Shown: positions 11,237 to 22,427 of the stretch, in pieces
How the letters are laid out: every line of letters starts with the position of its first letter
Position numbering within the stretch: position 1 is the stretch's first letter
Origin: Sipunculus nudus
Lineage: Eukaryota > Annelida > Sipuncula > Golfingiida > Sipunculidae
Length of the DNA stretch: 64,000 nt
Reading direction: 5' to 3'
NCBI GenBank assembly: GCA_026874595.1
Contig: CM049311.1
Span: 47,993,676-48,057,675 of the forward strand
Notes under the pieces: generated by a model
The model's input: the letters and a program-made list of their open reading frames with translations, nothing else
What the model was told of the DNA's origin: nothing
Databases searched by the model: none
Position numbers and translations under genes: made by a program

Positions 11237-11392
11237 TGTTACGGGGTGACATAAAAGCGAACCGAACTGTCTCGCTAGTGAAACTTGGTTTGCTAGCGAA
11301 GCGGTTGGTACGCAGGACTTGTGCGCCACCGACATGGGTTCGAATCCCAGATCGGCCCAATATTTTCCCCTGAACAATTTGTCTTCGTAACA
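11237..11392 (+). repeat. Left LTR of the TRIM-like element
   Basis: This 156-bp LTR differs from the right copy by about 13 substitutions and two one-base gaps in a hand alignment, about 91% identity. The insertion is therefore old enough to have diverged. No TATA box or polyadenylation signal of the usual Pol II LTR type is obvious; the tRNA-like core occupies much of its length. Confidence 0.88.
11287..11358 (+). promoter_or_regulatory. tRNA-like Pol III promoter inside the left LTR
   Basis: An A-box-like TAGCGAAGCGGTTGG (11294-11308) and a consensus B-box GGTTCGAATCC (11337-11347) are at tRNA-like spacing. The B-box sits in a short T-arm-like stem, TGGG/CCCA. The putative acceptor arms pair poorly, so this is unlikely to give a functional tRNA. 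By established knowledge such A/B boxes recruit TFIIIC, giving an internal Pol III promoter. Confidence 0.72.
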
Positions 11393-11395
11393 AAA

Positions 11396-11407
11396 TGGGG
11401 GCTCGTC
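11396..11407 (+). promoter_or_regulatory. Primer-binding site, tRNA-Pro type
   Basis: TGGGGGCTCGTC starts three bases after the left LTR. It equals the first 12 bases of the well-known tRNA-Pro primer-binding site; the following bases diverge. Its position and sequence support reverse-transcription-based replication of the element. Confidence 0.8.
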
Positions 11408-11500
11408 TAACGTGACGGTTAACTTTGTAGCCCAGGGAATAAGCTCACCAAAGTGTGACTCCTGGGATAATTAGTCTTGTTCTGATAGCAGAACGCTCTT

Positions 11501-11511
11501 AAGAGGGGATG
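11501..11511 (+). promoter_or_regulatory. Polypurine tract
   Basis: AAGAGGGGATG directly abuts the TGTTACGG of the right LTR, where plus-strand synthesis would be primed. One T interrupts the purines near the 3' end. Confidence 0.65.
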
Positions 11512-11669
11512 TGTTACGGGGTGCACATAAAAGCGGACCGAACTGTCTCGCTAGTGAAGCTTGCTTTTTCTAGCCAAGCGGTTGGTACGCCGGACTTGTG
11601 CGCCACCGACATGGGTTCAAGTCCCGGATCAGCCCAGTATTTTCCCCTCAGCAATTTGTCTTCGTAACA
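11512..11669 (+). repeat. Right LTR of the TRIM-like element
   Basis: This 158-bp copy ends in CTTCGTAACA like the left LTR and abuts the TGTT target duplication. It carries the same tRNA-like block, with A-box TAGCCAAGCGGTTGG (11571-11585) and B-box GGTTCAAGTCC (11614-11624). The B-box therefore keeps the GGTTC-A core despite two changes. Confidence 0.88.
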
Positions 11670-13224
11670 TGTTCCATTCGATTTTCATCAGGATGTCATA
11701 AGAATTTCGGCAAGGACAAAGGTATCCAAATAACACCAGGGAGATTGTGTAGTCAAGATGACTGAATGGACACTGAATTTCCCGTTACCATATCAGTTAC
11801 TTTTAATGTAAGAATGTGTAAACAGACACAAGTGTAAAAACAAGAGTGAGGAACTGAATGCATGTCCAAATCCTAGATATTTTGCGGTATAAACTTTGGT
11901 GTTGATTTCACCCGTCCAGACGAATTAACCTGTATGTTATTGTACAGATATATAAATGGTCAGGGACGTCACATATATTAGTGATTGGCATGCCGTATAC
12001 CTGTAGGAATGATTGCTGTTTATGATTTGTGAGAGATAGATCTTCAGCCATGCTGAAATAAAAAAATTAGAGAACGACCGGCAAGCCTGTCAATTAATAC
12101 CGTCATGTGGGCGTAAATTCCAGGATCACACTCGCGATGCAATACCTATTGATCATAACGTCACTGATGATAAATCCACATTGTCTGTGTGAGATCAACC
12201 CGGGATACATCAGATTCAAGGGTATAATATTGATGCTTTAGATCGATCCACTCAAAGTATTATATACTTATGCTCTGTATAAAAAAACCTCCAAAATTTC
12301 AGGATTAGTAACATGTTTATCCTCTTGATAAACCTATTTCCAAGACATCTAGATATAATACTGTATCGATGGTCGGTATGGTCTAGTTCCAAGACAATCA
12401 GTATTAAATCAGTACATTTAATAATGGAGTAGATGACCTATCTCCATGCAAGACATTAGGATCAGTGCTACATTAAGGACAAACGACTTCCTAGACCTGC
12501 ACGATTAAAACTATAATAACGCGCTCGACATTTCTAATCAATAAAATTTTAATGGTCGTGATTATCTTCTCCCAAGACATCCAGGATCAATGTTATATTA
12601 ATGTTCTAGACATACTCTGGATTTATTTTATATTCTGGATTGATACTTTACTCAACCTAAAGATAAATTTCTTACTAAAACGATGAGGCTCAATACGGGT
12701 ATTGATGTATTTCGTATTAGAACATTATTATCTACTGAAGGCAGGTAAAAAGGAAATAAAAAGTCCACAAATGAAATAGATATAATGACAATGGGCACTG
12801 TGTCAAAGAAAAAAACTCAATGTTTTTTTTAATCCTATACGTGCAGGTGGCGATACTTTACAATAGTGAATCAGTGAAAATGTAGCTTGTTTATAGTAAT
12901 GGACCAATATATGATTATGGCATAGATGTGTCTGTAAGGAGAGTTGGACCTATGTGCGTGTTTCGTTTACGAATCAAGATTGACATACATGACAAATATC
13001 GTTTGATTTGAACAGATACAGCCTGAATACGATTGGACTTTATCATTGCCTACTTTATTATTCTTTGTATCACTGAAACAGATAAACATAGAAATAATAT
13101 TACTGTTTTAATTTTTCAAGCTCTCTCAATATCAGGCATCATGCAGGAGTATGAAAACAATATATAAGCCATAACAGGTATATTGGCTTTAGATTCAATC
13201 TCTGAAGTTCAATTATAATTACAA
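11670..13224. other. No recognisable gene or repeat
   Basis: AT-rich unique-looking sequence. Between about 12340 and 12660 the motif 'CAAGACAT' with nearby ATCAG/ATTA recurs several times at irregular spacing, suggesting a heavily decayed tandem repeat, but no unit could be defined. Confidence 0.35.
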
Positions 13225-13298
13225 CCACCTGGGGGTGGTTTGAATCAAGTATTTGTAGTTAAGAAATTCACAGCCTAACACACTGAGCTATGAAAAGC
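13225..13298 (-). repeat. tRNA-like sequence (SINE head or tRNA pseudogene)
   Basis: On the minus strand an A-box-like TAGCTCAGTG (13281-13290) is followed by a B-box-like GATTCAAACC (13237-13246) at tRNA spacing. The anticodon region and acceptor stem are degenerate, and no 3' CCA or terminator run was recognised. It most resembles the tRNA-derived head of an old SINE. A less AT-rich tail continues to about 13470 on the other side, but no known tail was recognised. Confidence 0.5.
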
Positions 13299-15439
13299 CT
13301 TTCCAATGCTAATTGTCCCAAGAGAGCGTTATACGGCTGGCCTTGAGTATATATATACTTGATTGCTTGGCTTAACGAGGTCCCAGTGCGGTGGTAGTGA
13401 GGGTGGTCCCTTGAGCACGGTACAGCGCGCACTTGCTGTGCGGGAGATCGCCGATATGCAATCATGACAAACCAATATGCCTCGGCTTCGTCTCAAAAGT
13501 AATGAAGAGAGATACTCTGTCTGGTGAGTGAAGCTGGTCTGAAATCGATACACGTGACACTCGGGGTGTCCACTTGTTTTCAGGACGATGGTTCCAGGTG
13601 TATAGTAGATATACCAGGTGTAAGCCAATGTTTTTGATCTCAAAATTTTTCTTTCGTCGTTGAATGGAGAAATGTATGTTACCTTGCTCAATTTGTCATA
13701 TTATAATAACATCTAAGAATGTAAACATGCTCTTTACCACGTTCAAGATCATTCTATTTTTGTCGTAAAAGCTGAGTTATGTGCTTATAAAAATATGTGA
13801 TGATAAATCACATCAGTTACATTAGCGCAACGTAAAAAAAAATCTGGTAAATAGAATCTGGTATCTCAAAATTAACACCATCACCTCAGCCTTCAATCCC
13901 TACACATCCCGATTAAGTAGACATATTTCTAACATATATTTTAATTTTTCAGTCAGGCTAGCCACAACCTTGACTTGTTCTGTAGACTAACTTCAGGTTT
14001 TCCATAAACGGTCAGTCTAATCAATTAACTGAACAATCGGTAAATCAAGAAAGTCCGGAAGTTCCATAATTTCGACAACTAAGTAACATTAACAATCTGT
14101 GATAATGGTGATTTAGCTCGCAATACTCTACATTGCCGAACTGTCATTGAATGCACATGTTATCCAATTCATATACCTGCACCCAGACTTCCATAAATAG
14201 TCTAGAAACTAATATAGACAATATAAATGAAATTGTGAACATATAATAATACTGGAACATATACTACATTAACCTAGTGCCGCTTCGACGCTGAAATGAC
14301 ATACCTGTTCCACGCTTTAAAGGGAATAAAGTACGTGTTTAAAGGGACATCTCCAAATCTTATGCACGAAAGTCGATTGGAATTAAAGATGGCAGAGTAT
14401 CTGATATTATAATTCTGATGAACATGCATATGTCAAAGTGAAATTTCCACGTGCACACCTTCTAGCCAACAAGAAAATATGTTGTTTTAGCATGTTAGAA
14501 CAATAAAAAATATCTAAATAAGTTAGCAAGAACGTTATTAGACAAGCACGAAAACAAAATACTTGGAAAATGTTACAATATTGTTACATGTTCATTTCGG
14601 TCGGCTTCTGTTATCAGATTTATCTTTATTGCTTGCATACTTTTAAACCGAAAATATCATTGAGTGCCTTCCGGTAGCAGAAAAACCCAGGAAACTTGGT
14701 TAAAAACATAAGAATGCAAGACAGAGTACTTCAATTTGAGACGCCGCAATACTTCAATATATGCCCACAGTGGTTTAAGGCATATCCTCAATAATTCTTC
14801 GTCTCTCTATCTACTTGTTATTCATTAAAACAGGATTAACAGATTTGTCGAGATGGCTCAGTAATAACACATCAGCTTCTGGCGTATTTTTTGCTGATCA
14901 ACAAAAGCAGGAATCATTCAGGTGACCCGATCTTGTCGACGATCAAGGTATTAAGATTTGTGTCTCAGAAATAATGATGTTTCTTTTTCATCTTACATAA
15001 TCGCCAGCCTGTCATGCAAGTAACCGGGGTAAGACTATTTTTTAGAGTAACCGACTCAAACTAGCTGTTGCTGCAGTTTTGAAGGTATTATTTGTCAGGG
15101 ATCGATATAAACCGCTATAATGCTCGCTGGCTATGTTCTATAATTGGCGCGGCTGCTGATTTTGCATGCTGTTTTCAAATAGCAAACGGATGCCACATGG
15201 GCCGGCATTTCATGATCTATTTCCTCCGCCTACACTTCTCTGCTGAACAGGTTTTAGCCCACTAAATTTAGATTGTTGATGAATTTCCTAACAATACATC
15301 AATATACATATATATCATATTCATCATAAAATAATATACTACTTTGATCTATTTATATAACATGGTATAAACTAATACACATTACATATGCCTTTGAAAT
15401 ATTTTGCCATTATATTGCTGCCGAGCTGCATTTTAAAGA
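13299..15439. other. No recognisable gene
   Basis: Overlapping minus-strand frames at 13268-13465 and 13329-13691 (120 residues) lack any known motif. The remainder is AT-rich unique-looking DNA. Confidence 0.4.
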
Positions 15440-15575
15440 AATTATAACAATAATAAGCTTGGCATTGTCTGCTGGTGATCCGTGTTCAATTCCTGGCTTG
15501 TCTTTTAGAGTGGTGTTGTAGCCATCCAAGGTTGGTGGTATTCTGCGGGTCATCCACCTCCAGAGACAACCATAC
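15440..15575 (+). repeat. SINE family 1 copy (decayed)
   Basis: The sequence around B-box GTGTTCAATTCC (15482-15493) and the downstream GGTTGGTGGTATTCTGCGGG block align by eye with the SINE split by the element at 31734-32647 (there GGGTTCGATCCCC and GGCCGGTGGTTTTC). The A-box half is poorly preserved. The GGTGGTTTTCTCCGGGTTCTCC-type core, in diverged form here, is common in invertebrate SINEs. Confidence 0.5.
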
Positions 15576-16729
15576 GCCACTGAACTATTCAAAGTATTTC
15601 GTGCTAGTTATTCTCACTGTTTGTACGATCCATGTAAAATAAATAATTTTTTTTAACTTTAATTCTCTTAAGATTGTTTTCTTCAACACTGCATACGTAA
15701 GTTTGGTTCATTTATATTAATGTCCACAAACGTTTTAGTCAAACTACATTGATATCAATCTAAATCGTCCTACTGAGATATCTGTCGTTTATATACTAAA
15801 GACACTCCCTTAAAGCTTTCATAAAAATAAGCCGAAGCCATCCCACAAAGACTATTCGTTTTGTTTACATTTACGTATTTAAAACATACGTGGGGCCGTC
15901 AAAATAATCCACACAGATTTAATATGGCCATCTGCCAACCAACTGCTTGTAGATATACAAGTCCATACATTCGCCATAGAGGCGTTATAAGAACTTTACT
16001 TCACAGGGATATCCTATAGAGTCCTTTTATATGTACGCGAAGAAAGCCAGACATCTCATACATTCATAGGAATGGTAGAGGAATCGCTTACTTTGAAGTA
16101 CATGGATCTGTTTGCACAGACAGCAAGAAGAGATCTGGCCAGTATTACCTAGCCCATGATGACAAACCTACGTAAAGATACATCATCCTTGAAAATTACA
16201 GAATTAACAGCAAATGGAAGCATTTTTATAAAGCTGTACATAATATTTCTTTTATTTTTGTACCTTAACGGGTACAATGTAACAATGAGCAGGAGAAATC
16301 AGAAACTGAGAGCGCAGAAATACTTCCCAATTCACTACTTAATGAATGTTGTTTGGTTCATTTCTTGTCCAATATCAATTTACCAAACAACAGTAAAACC
16401 ATTTTGAAGAGAATGGTTGTATTGACTAAATGGACTTTCCTGCGCGCCAGTTATCGTTTCAGACACGAAAGTGAAGGCAGCCATTAGATGCTTCAAAGCA
16501 TATGTTATGCATAAGGGGACCACGTTTTTCAATGTTTTAATTGTCATATTAAAAAAAAAGTGAGGGGAAGTGGGACAATGCCTCAATGCTTTCTGTTTAA
16601 ATTTGCCGCAAGAATAATAGTATATACCTACTCACATATACTTCTGTATCAAGTAATAATCCCTTGAGCTTTTCCAGAATAGTCAGGTTCCACATATGAC
16701 ACGAATCGCCCGTGATGTGCGCGACAGGT
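15576..16729. other. No recognisable gene or repeat
   Basis: AT-rich sequence. The frame 16156-16407 contains a hydrophobic stretch but no flanking signal or homology that could be recognised; 16380-16586 on the minus strand likewise. Confidence 0.4.
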
Positions 16730-17285
16730 CAGGGGCGCAGCCAGGACTGAGGGAGGGGAGGGGGCCATCATCAGTGGCGGATCAAGAAATTCGATAACCG
16801 GAGGGGGGGGGGGTAAGGGCGCTAATATGCATGTATGGGTAATATTAAAACGGTTATATATACAAGTATATATATATGTATATTATTATTATTATATTAT
16901 TATTATTATTTTTACTATACTTTATATATTTTAGTGTATGAAAATATGTATTTTTTATATTCAATTATGAACTATGGTTTAATTAAGGTTAGTTACAGGT
17001 ACATGGGGAGGGTTTCCCCCTCACATATTTGGAAATTTTTTAATATACAATGTAAAGAGGACATTTTGAGGCAATTTTCACAAAAAAATGAGGATTTCCT
17101 GTTCCTGAAAAACTGTTCCCTTATGTCTTTGCGTTATGTAGTCAAACTGTAGAGAGGTTCAATATTTAATATTTATATTTCTTCAAAATTAGGATATAAA
17201 ATTTCAATTTTCAAACGAGTCAATGGTGCAAAAGCGCAATTACGTTTGTTACTATCAAACTGTTTTCTTTTAAATGTAACTAGCA

Positions 17286-17410
17286 AATACCCGTGCTACG
17301 CATGGTTGGGGCGAACACGACAATCCTTACGGAGTATCGGAAATCCACGGAAAATCCAGAGATACAGAAAATCACACAAATCGCGCTACTTATATATAGA
17401 TCCAATGTAT
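17286..17410 (+). repeat. Repeat copy A inside the composite element
   Basis: The block from ACCCGTGCTACGCATGG to CGCGCTACTTATATATAGAT recurs in diverged form at about 18690-18805, in the same orientation. The shared core is GATAC-GAAAAT-ACA-AAATCGC followed by TATATAGAT. Direct repeats of this kind could be remains of two insertions of one unidentified retroelement tail. Confidence 0.45.
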
Positions 17411-18689
17411 CTATGGTGTTGTGTATAAATATCTTTCGGAACAGCGTTCGGCACATGTTTCGGAGCAGCGTACAATCGCACACGGTCACCCGAAGCCATA
17501 GCTTGTGGCCGGGGTCTTTGACAAAAAGTTACCTACACATGTACCATGTGACATTGTAAACTGATCAAAAGTATTACATATACATACAAAAGAACCTTCC
17601 ACGTAAAAGACCTAAGAAGAAAATGCAAAAATACCAGTTTTATTTTTTAAAATAGTAACAATGATGGCCATGACTTATACGCGATAAGCATACATACTGA
17701 ATGAAAGTCTTTAAAAACAGAGTATTAAATAAACATTACTGAAAATCAGATGGCACATGCATGTAAAAGAAACAGAAACCAGTACAAACTTATTAAATAT
17801 ACATTTCGCAGGAGTTTTACATTGCTAACTGCAGTAATGAGAAAAAATCTCGATTTCCAAAGCATTTTAAATGAAATTTATGTGTTTACAACTTTGGTGG
17901 TGCCAATCCACACATGTACATATCACACTGTACCAACCACGACGTGCATTGGGTTTACATATTCTTTACATCTGTTACATATTAGGCCTACATGTGTTGG
18001 TGAATATTTGTCAAGGACCTCAATCGCACGTAAGGCCATGGACTTCGTGCGACCAAGTGCGACTGTATAAGACCATAAAAATAAAAGGTGTTTTTCTCAG
18101 GCACCCAATTATACTCCCCCCCCCCCCCCGCATCAAAAAAGTATATTTATTTTCATCTTTCAAGAAGATAAAATAATACGATTTTGATCAGATTTCTTTG
18201 TTATGTAGTGCTTTTGCGTGTTTAGCAAAACAATTCTGTTATTTTTATGCTTTTCCCTGATCATATGAATGTTTTATCGAAACATACAAAACGAATGTAA
18301 AATATCGCCCGGCCTCACAGGTTGTGAAATATAGTGCCTGAGAACCATACTTTTTTTTGGCCTATCCATCAGGATTTTCTGCGACCTAGTAGATGTGCAC
18401 TCAAGCATATCAGGTCACGAAGCGTGCTCCTGCAAAACAATTCTTTCCGATCCCCCTTTTTGAGAAGGGATCGCCGATGTGGATTATTTCGGGCCGGTCA
18501 CTGCAAAATGTAAGAAAATACCAGATAGGGCCCCCGGAACAAAACTGTCCCGCCATCACACACTATAGCCATTGTGTTACCGGGCCCGAAGACACAAAGA
18601 AAAGAGGCGCCCGCGGGGGAGCAAATAATAAAATTATTAATTATGCACGTAATACGCAAATATTGCAAATAAAAATGAGTGGAATCTCT

Positions 18690-18805
18690 TCGGCTAAACC
18701 CGGAGCATATGTATGTCGAAAATCACAGCAATCCGTATACGGTGGTACCGGAGGAGATACGGAAAATTACAAAAATCGCCTTACGCTATTAATATATAGA
18801 TGCTT
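18690..18805 (+). repeat. Repeat copy B inside the composite element
   Basis: Partner of the block at 17286-17410, with GAGATACGGAAAATTAC, AAAAATCGCC and TTAATATATAGATGC in the same order. The 139-residue open frame at 18393-18812 runs across it and is therefore considered non-genic. Confidence 0.45.
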
Positions 18806-18854
18806 GTGGTGAAATAACTGATAAGATGAATTATTATGTTAAACTGTGCATTTT

Positions 18855-19035
18855 ACCGGGTTCCGTGGTATCGACAGCACACAAGACTCCTAAGAGCTCA
18901 GCACAGATCGCGAGTTTGAGTACCGGTATCACCAGAGGAGCCGTAAGATTGTTCACGGTCGACCCCAACCAGGGCCCGGTGCTCGATTGATCTGCAGTTG
19001 TTCTGCAGCTGTTCATAAATACTCTTATACTCAAC
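18855..19035 (+). repeat. SINE family 2 copy
   Basis: A tRNA-like head with A-box-like GTGGTATCGACAGC (about 18864) and B-box GAGTTTGAGTA (18912-18922) is followed by AGAGGAGCC and the family block CACGGTCGACCCCAACCAGG. The same order occurs at 31985-32131 (minus) and, less well, at 45575-45765. It is inserted within the inner hAT-like element. Confidence 0.65.
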
Positions 19036-19370
19036 TAATAAATTAGAAAGTAATTGTAACTGCAGATAATTAAATAAAGTCTAATTGCTTATTAATAATT
19101 GGAAATATGAAAAACGAAAATTAATCACGAAAATCGGAAATTAGATAAAATGAGAGATTTGGCAGCTCAACGGGGGGCCGCGCGCCGAATGCGCCCCCTC
19201 TTGATCCGCCACTGATTTAATGCATATATATTTGTATTAGATTAAGTGAAATTCCGAAAGGACGGCGAGTAGGCCCCTACTTGATGCGACCGAGGCGGGG
19301 GGGGGGGCCATGGCCGGGGGGGGGGGGGGGAGCCATGGCCCCCTGCGGCGCCCCCTTGGCTACGCCCCTG

Positions 19371-20999
19371 CAGGTTATATATTAACTTCACATTAGGGAC
19401 CTTGCATATATACTCACATGGACATTGCTATTCCCATGGCGGTTATTGTGAAACCACTGGCGGCCAGTTAAGCAGGCCTTATTATGGCCATTACGTCAAA
19501 TCAGCGAATCCATTGACAAATCCATAGATCCCTCGGGCAAGACTAGTCTTATTTTTGGCAAGGTTAGCGCGCTTGTCTATTGTGTCTCATTTGTTCCTAG
19601 TTACGGGACCCATGTCCTCCCTCAACAGGCTTGACACTATAACCAAGACCTTAACTCCCCCAAAAAGGTTTGATCCTAAACCATCACTAGCTTTCGGCTG
19701 TGGCCCTAAGATACTTGAGTACTGAACTTGCGCCGCATGAACATAAATATGTGTCCAAGAAGAACAGTGAATCCTTTGGGATCTCAGCTACTATTCCCTT
19801 GCGCGGGCAATTTTTCCTGGGTTCGGCTGTCGTCGGGTGTATGACCTGAAATGTCGATTTCTGAGTGCAATTTGTTTTATTCGAATGTTGTGTAGAATCT
19901 GTTTTGTAGTTTGTGTCAGCAGTTTGTATCTATATCTCGGGGGTTTGCCTCCGTATAAGAATTGTCGGTATTGATAATACAAATATTAAACAACTACTTA
20001 TTCTACACTGTACTGATACTACTGCGAATACTAATAAAATAATAATAATAATTACGAGTAGTACTAGTAGTTGTAGTTGTAGAAGTTTTTTAACCCGTGT
20101 ACAGTATTTAGTCTACATAAATGGTGTCACTTATGTAGATATTTACAGCAGTGTGTACACCATCAGCCTGACCTGGCCATTGATCACGGGGCTTCACCGA
20201 GAGAACACGCAAGCAAGGGTTCAGCCAATAGTACATGTAAGGCTTATTAACGTCCGAAGAATTTTGAGCTGGGTACAAATCTACTTAGTTGGAGTCTACT
20301 TTCATCACAGCATGTGTCCTAGTTTGACTACGTCAATAAAAAAAATGCTAAATACGTATTTGTGGGTGGGTTTCTTATGTGCAGTTTGTCGTGCTTTTAC
20401 GGTTTCTGTAATATTAAGAACACAGTCAAGTGAAACTGGGATAATCAGTTATCAAGGCTCTTTACCTTAAAGTGGCCTGAAGGAGTTAAGGGGAAATCCA
20501 AAATCCTTAGCTCTTAACTCAATTTTACTTTTTTTTCTTTATAAATTATATAACAACAACTAAGTTAAAAGGCGTATAGTCCAGTTACGTTACGTTAGAA
20601 GAGATTATATTAGACATTTGTAATCAATTACAGAACATGTATAATGGCATTGCATGCCGTCTGAAGAAAAGGCGTATATTTAATAAAACGGCACAAAACC
20701 ATTTATGTCTATGCCGCCGTACACTCTTCACGCGATCTTATTTCGTGTAACCGCTGCTTTGTATAGCAACATTTCCAGGGTAAGAACATCAGGGTGCGCA
20801 CAGAGCAAAGAATTGTAATCACACTAATGAGAGCGTAGTATCGCATTGTGCATCGAGCTCCACATTATAAACATGTAACACCAGTTCTCGTTGGCCTGAT
20901 TTTTTGCCCTGTGCCAGAAACAGTGTTATCAAACAAACAGATAGCATGTAAATATAAAAGAAAAATAAATTTTTATGAAAAAAAGTTAAGTTGAGCCCT
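19371..20999. other. No recognisable gene
   Basis: The longest open frame of the window (19913-20470, 185 residues) lies here. It lacks an ATG at its start, contains Ile/Thr/Ser-rich runs from an AATAATAAT and AGTAGTAGTTGT tract at about 20037-20085, and has no recognisable domain, so it is not called a gene. The rest is AT-rich. Confidence 0.45.
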
Positions 21000-21050
21000 C
21001 TGTCTGTCTATCTGTCTGTCTGTCTTTCTGTCTGCCTGCCTGCCTGCCTG

Positions 21051-21130
<80 letters not shown>
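21000..21130. repeat. (TGTC)n/(TGCC)n followed by (TC)n microsatellite
   Basis: Imperfect TGTC units from about 21000 pass into TGCC units (about 21029-21052) and then into about 38 uninterrupted TC dinucleotides to about 21130. The minus-strand Arg-Glu-rich frame over this tract is an artefact. Confidence 0.95.
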
Positions 21131-21132
<2 letters not shown>

Positions 21133-22427
21133 GCAAGTTCTGTATAACAACAAAACCATTAATATAAACATGAGATGATCATATAAAATATTTGTTTGAC
21201 AAACTGTTGGATTGTCCGTGATGTAAACAACCGTGCTCAAAACTCCCTAGCGGGAATTATTGCAGATACCTCAAAACGGGATGTCAATGCGACAAGGCTG
21301 GCCGGAAAATATTTCATGAACTGGAAATGGCCTGCGGCTTTTCGGCAAAGCACCTAAAGTGAGACCCTTCAGGCCCGTGACAGAGAAGGAACACCCCCGA
21401 GTCTGATATTAACACTAAATCCGAGTGGATGTTCACGGTCCCATAACACTGTCTAAACCAATACAATCCGGGAAGATGTATCGCTGAGTGCACTCGGGGA
21501 GCTCATCCAACCTGACGCTCTCACCAGCTCAGGTCAATATTAAGGCTGTTAAATTAGGCAGAATTGAAGAGTTCTCAGGGAGGGAAGATGCCAGTGATGG
21601 CACCCAACCTAGGAGTGCATGGAGACCCCCTTGTTGGAACAATTATTATGTACTTGACGCAGTGTTTCAGTCCATTCCTTCCTCTGTCAACCAGTCACCG
21701 ATTAAATAAACTGATCTATTGCTTGCTGAAGTTACGTGCTTACATACCTGAAGAATGGTCCGTGTTTCCTCCAGGCATAATAATTGATGAATTTTTGTCA
21801 TGCCTCAATTTCATACCATGGTCACCTTGTTTAAACTGGCACAAGAACGAAAATTAAGACCAATCGCCAATAGATACAGCAAAGCTGCTAACTGGTTACA
21901 TTTCGTGCTCACAAGTTACGTTGTCAGCCTGAGGCAAATGCAGTTGTCTGCTCATGGTTAAATTCCAAATAATTCAAGCCTGAATATAGAGAAAAATAGT
22001 AGATCACAAGATTACACACAACAGTACGTATGCAAAAGCAAAACGTATAAAATGGATATTTTTGATAACAGTTTTTGATAACAGTTGCGGTCACATTTTG
22101 AAAACACTATCGCATGAACATCGCACAACCACCAGTGACTACCTGGGACTGGTAGTGCGACTTGTTGCGACTTGTCGTACGGACAACGTAAGACCATCAA
22201 TGACATTCTTGAGATTAGTCATATATGGTCGTGCGATAGTCAAATTAGTCGGGTCGTTGAAGCCAAATTTTGAGGTGAACATAAAAAAATGGTAGAGAGC
22301 TAATATTGGTATCATTCGAAGTGCTAAAGCCTGTAGAATTACACACCCAAAATCCGGTATGGGAATTCTTTTAATTTAGTTTTTAATTTTTATATTTATT
22401 AACTAAAATATAACAAAAAGTATGGAT
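21131..22427. other. No recognisable gene
   Basis: Frames at 21488-21709 and 21564-21857 overlap in two phases without a recognised domain. A perfect local duplication, GATAACAGTTTTTGATAACAG, read in two pieces, lies near 22064-22084. Confidence 0.4.

Larger units (their letters stand above)
11237..11669 (+). mobile_element. TRIM-like miniature LTR retrotransposon with tRNA-like LTRs
   Basis: Two direct repeats of 156 and 158 bp flank only about 119 bp. Both repeats begin TGTTACGG and end CGTAACA, perfect inverted termini. The element is flanked by TGTT on both sides (11233-11236 and 11670-11673), a 4-bp target duplication. Three bases after the left LTR is a primer-binding site, TGGGGGCTCGTC, whose 12 bases match the 3' end complement of tRNA-Pro used by many gypsy/retroviral elements. 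A purine tract, AAGAGGGGATG, directly precedes the right LTR. There is no gag or pol. This is the definition of a terminal-repeat retrotransposon in miniature, which would need an autonomous LTR element to move. The LTRs also carry tRNA-like promoters (separate entries). Confidence 0.88.
16772..19214. mobile_element. Inner hAT-like element with CAGTGGCGGATCAAGA ends
   Basis: Perfect 16-bp inverted termini, CAGTGGCGGATCAAGA at 16772-16787 and its complement at 19199-19214, lie just inside the outer element's left end. Poly-G/C runs sit next to both ends (16801-16812 and 19171-19176). No clear target duplication was found. Frames inside (16835-17152, 17293-17559, 17750-18070, 18393-18812) show no transposase motif and at least partly lie over repeats. 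Confidence 0.6.
16730..19370. mobile_element. Outer hAT-like element (composite, nested)
   Basis: The ends are inverted: CAGGGGCGCAGCCAGG at 16730 and, on the minus strand, CAGGGGCGTAGCCAAGG ending at 19370. CAGGT occurs immediately outside both ends (16725-16729 and 19371-19375), consistent with a 5-bp target duplication. CAGGGGCGTAGCC-type ends are known from hAT-group elements. The body between the ends is mostly the second element at 16772-19214. No transposase was recognised, so this is non-autonomous. Confidence 0.6.

Noticed and set aside
11287-11640. Two genuine tRNA genes in tandem
   Set aside because: Acceptor stems do not pair well, the anticodon arm is irregular, and both copies lie in identical positions inside 156-158 bp direct repeats with LTR-like ends.
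18393-18812. 139-residue plus-strand frame
   Set aside because: It overlaps a dispersed repeat (18690-18805) inside a hAT-like composite, with no recognisable transposase or other domain.
16730-19370. 8-bp target duplications typical of classical hAT elements
   Set aside because: Only 5-bp matches directly abut the ends (CAGGT), so the 8-bp version is not supported and the hAT label remains provisional.
19913-20470. Longest open frame in the window (185 residues, plus strand)
   Set aside because: It does not begin with ATG, has Ile/Thr/Ser/Cys runs over a trinucleotide tract, and shows no domain or splice signal. This length is expected somewhere in 64 kb.
20986-21240. Arg-Glu-rich minus-strand frame
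   Set aside because: It translates the (TC)n microsatellite.
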